Assembly: GCA_030765055.1 (NCBI GenBank)
Contig: CM060952.1
Coordinates: 83,896,130 to 83,960,129, forward strand
From: Mantis religiosa
Lineage: Eukaryota > Arthropoda > Insecta > Mantodea > Mantidae
Reading direction: 5' to 3'
DNA: 64,000 nucleotides
Under the pieces are notes generated by a model, which was not told the origin of the DNA, searched no databases, and saw only the letters and a program-made list of their open reading frames with translations. The position numbers were made by a program, and so were the translations under genes. Of this stretch, positions 57,135-64,000 are shown one piece after another (position 1 is the stretch's first letter; every line of letters begins with the position of its first letter).

Positions 57135-57465
57135 TTTAGTTAATTGATGGAAATTAATAATTTCCTCATACTAGCCGTATATAGGCTTAGGTTTTTTTTA
57201 GATAGATTGAGTCAACATGAAACAGCCAATGCCACGGCCGGGATTTGAACCACAGATCTCCTGATTTCACTCCAGTCGCTCTAACCCATTGAGCTACCAT
57301 GGCCAACCTCCCGTCCTGACATCAACGGCATAATTGATAAATAATGACATAATTGGCCAAGGTAGCTCGATGGGTTAGAGCGACTGGACAGAAACCAGGA
57401 GATCCGTAGTTCAAATCCCGGCCGTGGCATTGGATTTTTCATGTTGACTCAATCTATCTAAAGTG
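57135..57465. repeat. Unit-E inverted pair (head-to-head)
   Basis: A minus copy at about 57135-57307 (ending CCATGGCCAACC) faces a plus copy from 57353 (GGCCAAGGTAGCTCGATGG) to about 57460. The two are separated by roughly 45 bp. Each contains the tRNA-like head with the GGTTCAAATCC-type B box (here AGTTCAAATCC in the plus copy). The plus arm stops at the Leu-like TCTATCTAAA text, about 50 bp before the position where the minus arm ends. Confidence 0.75.
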
Positions 57466-57625
57466 AATTACTGAACTGTCAGTGAAAATTAAAAAGAAAT
57501 TACTATTCATGTTATGTTTTATTCGTTTTAGTCATATGATTTTCTCCTCACTCCTCTGTAAGCTATTATTGTAATGGGTTTTCCAGAAACAACTGAACAG
57601 CGCCAGTACTTCCAAAAATAAAGTA

Positions 57626-58307
57626 CGAGGGCCGTTCAGAAAGTAACATCCGGTTGATTGCAAAAAATTCACCAAGTTAAATAAAAATATTTTAATATAT
57701 ACATCTTACAACTACATCTTTGCACTATTTTTCTACATAGTCTCCATAACGATTGAGGCACTTATCGTATCTGTTCACAAGCTTTGAAATTCCTTCTGCA
57801 TAAAAATCACCCGCTTGTGCCTGGAGCCAGCCTGTGACCGCATCTTTGAGCTCTTCGTCGTCATCAAACCGCTGGGACCCGAGCCATGTCTTCATATGCA
57901 TTAAGAGGTGATAATCGCTTGGCGCCAGATCTGGGCTGTAAGGTGGATGGTTGACAACGTCCCACTTGAAGGACTCAAGAAGGGCTGTTGTTCTGCGAGC
58001 AGAGTGAGGACGGGCGTTATCGTACAAAAAAAAAACGATACCGGAAGTCACGATGAATAGCTGCTGCAGAATATCCTTTGGCTGTAAAAAACCTTATAAC
58101 AGCACGCACTTCACATTTGGCGGGGTTTTCTATTGCAGCACACATTTCAAACGGCCACAAACACTAAACTAGAGCAGATACGACGTTCACTCGACCACGG
58201 CTTGATGCCGACTGACCTGCTGAGTGCGTGAATGCACAGATGGCGTCGCTATTCCCCCCACTACCCGCACTGTGACCGATCGGAGGTTACTTTCTGAACG
58301 GCCCTCG
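57626..58307 (-). mobile_element. Internally deleted mariner-like element, 682 bp
   Basis: It has TA flanks (57624-57625, 58308-58309). The ends TACGAGGGCCGTTCAGAAAG and GTAAC match for about 24 bases, nearly perfectly. On the minus strand the N-terminal piece reads AAIENPAKCEVRAVIRFFTA and SAAAIHRDF, then jumps straight to LYDNARPHSA (second Asp) and YSPDLAPSDYHLL (third Asp). The ORF end is NRYDKCLNRYGDYVEK. The DNA-binding and first-Asp region is missing, so it is a non-autonomous derivative. The well-kept ends suggest it moved relatively recently with help from an intact copy elsewhere. Confidence 0.9.
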
Positions 58308-58309
58308 TA

Positions 58310-59330
58310 TTAAGCATTTAAACCAATAATAGCGGTGATCTGATGCTATAAGGAATATTCCTGAGTTAATTTTTTTTTTTTTTTTTTCAAAATCATGTAA
58401 TATTTTTAAAAATGTTCGTATACAGTTTTGCAGAGTACTCAACTTACCACTTCGGTATTTATGAGAATTTTCAACAATGAATAACCCGAATCAAGGTCAC
58501 TCCTACATACAAGCACAATTACACACAGGCCCACTGACAAGGTTTTCCTACTTGTCACTATTTTTAATGGCCCTTGAAATTGTTTTTTCTTACGCAAACT
58601 CTATATTCAATAATTGGAGGGAATGCAGTAGCATCTCTGTCTAAGAGACAGGTGATACAAACCATACGTATTTGAAATACGAACCAACAACAAAGATTAT
58701 TTGGGAAATGGCTAACGTCACATAAAAATCACATAATTTGTATGCTTTTACAAGCATTTAAGTTTACAATTGAAGATTTTACATTATACCAGTTATACAA
58801 AAGATATTCCTGAAAAGTAGGACTTACAAGCAATTACTAAACTTTTAAAGCATGGCATTTTTGTAGCACAAATTACATGAATTTTTAATAAAAACACTAC
58901 ATATTTTTCTGTAGAATGTTGGTTTTTTGTTGAAAATATTTAAAAATTTGACAGCTTATTTTTATCAACTGAGATTTTCACTTTTAGAAATATTCCCAGC
59001 CTCAGGTGTTTTAAGTAAGAACTTTACTACAAGAAGAATGATGAGCATTTAAAATTCATTTTACTTATCTTAATTATAAATATTTTTCGTAAGTTTCATC
59101 TAACTGATTTGCTGTTCAGATCATTTCTATCAGTCGTAGATTTCCACCAGAAGTATCGATGCGACAGCTTCCATTGTTGGTGTGTTTACTTAAGTAAGTT
59201 ATAGCACTGTACACGTGGTTAAAGCTGTTTTAATATTATACTTACTGTATTTTGCACTCACTTTATGAAGTACCTACGCTGAACCGAACATGAATTGTGT
59301 AAAGAAGATAACTTCAAGAAAACAGTTAAT
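58310..59330. other. No recognised gene
   Basis: AT-rich, with a T run near 58370-58387. Nothing coding. Confidence 0.5.
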
Positions 59331-59875
59331 GCCAGAGGTTCTACTCCCGTTAGTCCTGGACCTGTAGGATCAAGGAATCGGGCCTCCTTCGACCAGGGAG
59401 TTACCGAGCTTTCCCAAAAGGGCGCCCGGCGCCTCCGTGGGGCTTTCCATAGGGCAAGACCTAGAGACTAACAAGCCCTCTCATCTGGTTCTGTGGACTC
59501 AAGACGGGCTGGAAGTGGATACGCCACTTACGCGCTCCAAAACCAAAATGGGAAGGCTACCGATAAGACCTCGGTGGGGCCGCCTGGTGATCTAGCACAC
59601 CTTCTACTAGCTATGCTGGCTAGTACAAGGGAATATTAATGGCTTCCCTCAACCCCGACCGGAGACGTACCCGATCTCCCACGGGTATCGGGAACCACTG
59701 CCCCCTCGAGTCCAACCCAATCCGAACAACTCCCTATCAGGGAGGGGCTCGAATGTTCGGCCCCCAGATTCCTCTAGTAGGTACCACGAGTGCTAGGGGT
59801 CCGCAGCGCTCGCACCACGGCAGCTGAAGGGGACGGATCCCCTCCACTACGGGACTATAAGGAACTCGAATTATT
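59330..59875. other. GC-rich island, unassigned repeat-like segment
   Basis: About 545 bp, much richer in G and C than its flanks, with CCGGCGCCTCCGTGGGGC and GCTGGAAGTGGATACGCC. No long reading frame, no tRNA boxes and no LRR or transposase text. It may be a dispersed repeat foreign to the window. Confidence 0.4.
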
Positions 59876-60369
59876 GAGGAGACAATTCCACAATAAAAAT
59901 GAGATATGGCGACAGTAAAACCATTTTGATGTGTCACGGCGATAGCGGGTACCTGCAGAGAAATTAAGCCTGAGTCAAACCATTGGAGCATCGGAACAAG
60001 AAGCTAAACAAAGGAAAAAGGTAATGTTTAACATAGCCAAAAAATGGGGTCATGAAGCCGGGAGTTGACCAAAAACATACCGTGCAAATTTGTTCTCGAG
60101 AGTTCAAATAACATAACTGAAGGACATTTGACTTCTAAAACCTTTTGGCTGTGCCCGGCAGGGTGCAAAATCTGAGTCAAGTACTAACATTTGGGATTTC
60201 TTGATTGATTTAACCACAACCACCAGGATAAAGGATTTCGCATTCTGTTAAAACATTCACACAGTTACAATGCTGCTTCATAAATCTTTCCTAGCTTGAA
60301 GTCCAATAATCCTGCTTACAGAGGCCCGTCTCAAATTCATATCTGCAGTCCCTTTGAGCATTGGCACGC

Positions 60370-61475
60370 AGCAAAATACACTCAGGTTCAAGAAAATAAA
60401 TGTACACTTTCCACGGGCCAGTATCATTTAGGCGTTCGATTACAAAAGCATTACATTATGAAAATAAAATCGGTCATGTCCGTATACATAAAGTGTCGTG
60501 GTCGCCATTTTAACCTCTTACTCACTTCAAGGATTTCTATGGCTATAGTAACCCAGATTGACTAAATATCACAAAGCAAGTAGCAATTTTCTTGCAGCAG
60601 AGTTACTAACTACCGTCCACCAACGCAAAGTAAGTCCCTGAGAAGAATGTGCCACCCTTACACTGTGGGACAAGGACAGCGGATGTGTGTGACAGAGAAC
60701 GCATGCTAAACAAGGAGCAGAACCGTTAAAGAAACATGCGCCCTATACGTGATCGGGAAGATTTATTCACAAAAGTAGAAGCGTGTAACTGAACTAACAT
60801 GGGTGTCGTAAACCTATCGAGGGAGGGTGTAGGAACCTTCTCCAATCTCCCTACGTCTCATGCCCCGGAGACTCTTTGCTGTGCTATACAGTACATGACG
60901 GAGAATACACAAGAAAATTGAAAAGCCTTGGAATTATGAGTTAAAGAGAACCAATACCTATGTTGTGTATAAGGCACGTTCATCTACTACTCTCGTAGCT
61001 CAATGGCAAAATGAAGCTCGTGACAACTGGTAGGGGGTTTTACGGTTGAAACTCTAACCTGTGGGTATACTTTTTATCTATAATTTTTTTTACTTCGTTA
61101 GACGCTGTAACGAACTGATTTACAACAGTTGTTGATGGAATGTGCCTTATACACAACATAGATATTGGCTCTGTTACTAGTAGACTCATAATTCTAAGGG
61201 CTTTCCGTTTTCTTTGATGTTCTCCAACGTCATGCAGTTAATAACTCTGCTGAAAGAGAATTGCTGCTTGCTTTGTGACATTTAGTCAATCTTTTATCTT
61301 ACTGGGTTAGTATAGACATAGAAATCCTTAAAGTAACAGGTTGAAATGGCGATCAATGCACTATATATCTACAAACATGACGGATTTAGTTTTCATACCC
61401 TCTGTTCACGGAAGGCCTGAATGATACTGACCCGCAGAAAGTGGACATTTACTTTCTTGAAAGGTAGTACATAGC
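60370..61475. repeat. Large inverted repeat (foldback), about 1.1 kb, with tRNA-like centre
   Basis: The left arm (60370-60990, minus a 275-bp insertion) and the right arm (61138-61475) are reverse complements. Shared text includes AAATGTNCACTTTC, GTCATGTNNGTANATA, AAGGATTTCTATGNCTATA, TTGACTAAATNTCACAAAGC, CAGCAGAGTTANTAACT, GGAATTATGAGT and CTATGTTGTGTATAAGGCAC. The spacer (about 60990-61137) has CTCTCGTAGCTCAATGG, an A-box-like stretch. No ORF of note. Confidence 0.75.
60612..60885 (-). repeat. Family F element inserted in the left arm of the inverted repeat
   Basis: This segment is absent from the right arm of the inverted repeat, so it is a later insertion. In reverse it matches 36640-36890: shared blocks AGGTTTANGACACCC, TTCTACTTTTGTGAAT, ACACACATNCGCTGTCCTTG and TCCCACNGTGTAAGGG. 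No known coding sequence. Confidence 0.65.
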
Positions 61476-61479
61476 GTGC

Positions 61480-63040
61480 CATCACTTATGTCGGTCGGTC
61501 GGCGAGTCGGTCCGTCGGTCCGTCGATGGATCAGACGAGTTGAGTGCAATCTACAATCCAGAGCAGAGAAGTTGTGAGTAGTGTGTCTGTCGGCCATCAA
61601 GCAGTGCAGTACCTTCCAGCTCCACAGTGATAAGTCTGCAGGCAGTGTGAGTGTAGAGGCAGTAACTGACCAGTGAGTGTCGGAGTTTTTGTGTCAGAGG
61701 CAGCAAGCAGGGCAATGCAAAAGAGAAACGTTATGCGTACATTGAAAAAAATTACAAGCAGCGCAAGTTGGTGCGAGTAGCAGAAACTTAAAGGAGCTTA
61801 AAGAAACATGGTTACTCTATGTATTATTAACAACTGAAAGTCTTGTAAGTTAGCATTCAGCTAACACATTTAGTGACAAATATAGTAAGTTTAGTACAAC
61901 CATATACTTTCATTTTGTCAAAATCATGCATACACTTACGTACGTACATAATACATACCATACATATATCATACAATATGTACAGGTTTTATTCCTCGTA
62001 TGAATAATTGAAATATAATTGAAATTATATAATGAACTACAAATAATTTAAATTTACATATGATTTCATTGATGGAATATTTAAGCGTCGTGAGATTTGC
62101 TTGAAACTTATCATATCTTTGAAATGTTTGCTACCTTATTCTCAAGTTTCGTATTTTACTCACTTCGTCCTTTATGGGACGCAATTTTTTGCACGCAACT
62201 CCATCTCTCCAAAACAAAACAAAAAATATATACCCATACGCACATATTCATCCTTTCCTTTATTTATTTATTTTTTTTTTTTTTTTTTTTTTTTTTGGAA
62301 TAAGATAATCCACGATATATCTCAATTGAAGCATATTTTTCTTACGTTAAAAAACGTCAGAGGCTGGAGTAGATTATGTGAATTTTAAAAAGGAAAATTA
62401 AATTACATTTATGCATTGTTTTCAAAATAGGATTTCTGCACTTAATATAGGGTTTCATAACCACGTCTTTGGTTATTTGTACCTAAAAACCGAAAATAAT
62501 ACATGAAATAATAATAGAATATTAAATTTCTGGCTTAAAAGTTATCACTCACTATTGCATTATTTATTTACCTGAAATCAAAAGTTATTGATAATGTACA
62601 GTTTTATCTGTTTAGTTCTACAGTATGCAGAAATTTAGATTATTTTATTTTTCTAACTTCTTGAACATATGTAAGGATAAAGTTGTACTGTGTGTTTTAT
62701 TTCTAAGTAAACATAATTAGATACTTGGCATGCCTTATTAATTCCTTTTTATTATAGTAAATGAAAATATACAAATTATTCATGCATATAACAAATGATT
62801 CATAAAGAAGTAAAACTCTAAAATTTTAAAAATCACCCACCAAAATGTTTCATAAAATATTGTTAAATGTTGAAAATGTATACAAACTTGCCTAAGTTTG
62901 GTCCATGTTACTGATTTACCTGCTGAGTGACAGCCATGACCACTATTTCTGGCAGTCAAAACTTACGTCTTATTTTTGTGTGGATTGTGTGTCTTCAGTT
63001 GAAAAATTTCAGTGAAACAAGGAACGGTTTTGGAAACACA
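61480..63040. other. No recognised gene
   Basis: It begins with an imperfect (GGTC/GTCC) simple repeat at 61491-61528 and a GC-richer part to 61.8 kb. Then AT-rich sequence with a T run at 62271-62296. This is the downstream flank of the intact LRR gene. Confidence 0.4.
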
Positions 63041-63045
63041 CCATA

Positions 63046-64000
63046 TTAAAGTTTGAAAAATAATTGCAATAGCACACAAATTAGCATTACTGCACAAGCT
63101 TCTTTCTTCCTTTTGCTTGAAGAATCACTGTTGACTTCACAGAGGGCATTTTCAGCTTCATTGGATATTTCGCCTTCCGGAGGGGTACAATGTGTTTCTA
63201 CATAAACACCTTTCTCACGCCACCGTAGCCAGAACTCCTTCAGGGAACAGCTGCAGTTGAAAGGATTTCTTGAGATGAATAGGTGGGTAATATTTAACAA
63301 AGGTTCAAATATTTTTGCATCAATGTCTGTTAAATTATTGTTATTAAGAGTCAGGAAACCAAGGTTTGTCAGTCCCATAAAGATATTTTCATCAAGATGC
63401 TGTAGCCTATTGCGGTCTAGATATAGAGCTTCAAGATTATGTAATCCACGAAATGCTTTATCAGATATTACAGCAATAGAATTACTTTGGAGAGATAGCA
63501 CCTCAAGTGTTTGACAACCAGCAAAATAAGTATCTGTAATCGTAGTAAGTCTATTGTTTTCTAACAAAAGACTCCTTAATTGAGGTAATTTATTAAAAAG
63601 ATCTCCATGAAGAAAAGAGATGAGATTATCAGTTAAAATCAATTTCTGTAGTGAACATAAGTGCTCAAATACATCTTCTTCCAGTACTGCTAGTTTGTTA
63701 TAGTTCAAGTGAAGTACCTGGAGATTGTGTAATCCATTAAAGCTGTCCTTTGTTATGTTATATATATTGTTCTTGTTCAAAAAGAGTTCTGAAAGATTAC
63801 GTAGTGAGACGAATATATTTGGTGGAATTACTGTTAACCGATTACCATATAATTCGAGTGACACCAAATGAATTAAGTTCCTAAATAGACCACCAGGTAA
63901 AGTAGAAAGTTTGTTATCATAAAGACCGAGAGCCCTTAGATTTTTGAGAGGGTCAAACAATCTTTCTGGAACTTGTGTTAAATCATTTTCAGTGAGCTGC
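63046..64000 (-). CDS. LRR protein, probably GPI-anchored (C-terminal part, 5' end outside window)
   Basis: The frame stays open to the window edge, about 318 codons, ending in a stop at 63046. It shows about nine typical extracellular LRRs of about 24 residues (pattern LxxLxLxxNxLxxLPxxLF), for example LGLYDNKLSTLPGGLF. An LRR C-terminal cap follows: NPFNCSCSLKEFWLRW, then two more cysteines in the following 40 residues. The last residues run SDSSSKRKKE and then a hydrophobic stretch VMLICVLLQLFFKL, the layout of a GPI-anchor signal. The likely role is a cell-surface recognition or adhesion protein, but partners cannot be told from the sequence. It is the only undamaged copy of a family with three broken relatives upstream on the same strand. 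No intron is seen in this part. The start and N-terminal signal peptide lie beyond 64000. Confidence 0.85.
   Translation of the reverse strand, partial: QLTENDLTQVPERLFDPLKNLRALGLYDNKLSTLPGGLFRNLIHLVSLELYGNRLTVIPPNIFVSLRNLSELFLNKNNIYNITKDSFNGLHNLQVLHLNYNKLAVLEEDVFEHLCSLQKLILTDNLISFLHGDLFNKLPQLRSLLLENNRLTTITDTYFAGCQTLEVLSLQSNSIAVISDKAFRGLHNLEALYLDRNRLQHLDENIFMGLTNLGFLTLNNNNLTDIDAKIFEPLLNITHLFISRNPFNCSCSLKEFWLRWREKGVYVETHCTPPEGEISNEAENALCEVNSDSSSKRKKEACAVMLICVLLQLFFKL

Noticed and set aside
61001..61075. Working tRNA gene in the inverted-repeat centre
   Set aside because: Only the A box is good. The B-box-like ACGGTTGAAACTC is off consensus and the acceptor arms do not pair.

Overview
The window looks like non-coding, repeat-laden chromosomal DNA of an insect. 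AT-rich sequence with long microsatellites, mariner and hAT transposons, non-LTR retrotransposons and many tRNA-derived short elements point to a large arthropod genome. The style of the reverse transcriptases and SINEs suggests a cockroach or termite (Blattodea), but that is inference; nothing here fixes the species. There are no bacterial features and no CRISPR arrays. Family letters (SINE-A, B, C, D, G, unit E, family F) are provisional labels used only in this answer.

Host genes: the only host gene family recognised is a set of leucine-rich-repeat (LRR) proteins, all on the minus strand, at 25.6-27.3, 37.5-38.7, 54.4-55.4 and 63.0-64.0 kb, with a further first-exon relic near 56.7 kb. The copy at 63.0 kb is open and runs off the window. 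It ends in an LRR C-terminal cysteine cap and a hydrophobic tail typical of GPI-anchored proteins. The other three are pseudogenes with stops, frameshifts or insertions. Decayed duplicates of the signal-peptide exon lie upstream of two of them.

Layout: 0-3.4 kb is mostly unassigned and ends in a (CTT)n/(ATT)n tract. 3.6-5.2 kb holds a broken LINE (minus). 6.6-8.7 kb holds SINEs, some nested. 9.2-10.1 kb holds an inverted-repeat element. 10.9-13.9 kb holds a hAT transposase pseudogene of the CGGBP1-like type, cut by a mariner. 14.4-25.1 kb carries SINE-A to D copies and a mariner fragment. 25.6-27.4 kb is an LRR pseudogene split by unit E. 28.2-32.7 kb is a three-level nest: a hAT element (ZBED type), into which an RNase H-bearing LINE inserted, into which an array of 312-bp tRNA-containing units inserted. 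35.4-43.6 kb contains an inverted pair of composite repeats, an LRR pseudogene and a second mariner carrying an LTR-like insertion. 47.7-48.6 kb is bounded by TTAATCGATTAA-rich clusters. 50.5-53.0 kb has SINE-B inside SINE-C, then a LINE ending in an uninterrupted (GAA)n of about 507 bp. 54-58.3 kb has LRR relics, an inverted E pair and a short deleted mariner. 60.4-61.5 kb is a large inverted repeat with a tRNA-like centre.

The most unusual material is unit E. It forms tandem arrays closed by a head-to-head inverted copy, and the inverted arrangement recurs at three separate loci. Next are the excess of RFX-type X-box palindromes, the pairing of GAA-type microsatellites with LINE 3' ends, and the 1.1-kb inverted repeat. 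All calls were made by reading and aligning by eye; no database search was possible.
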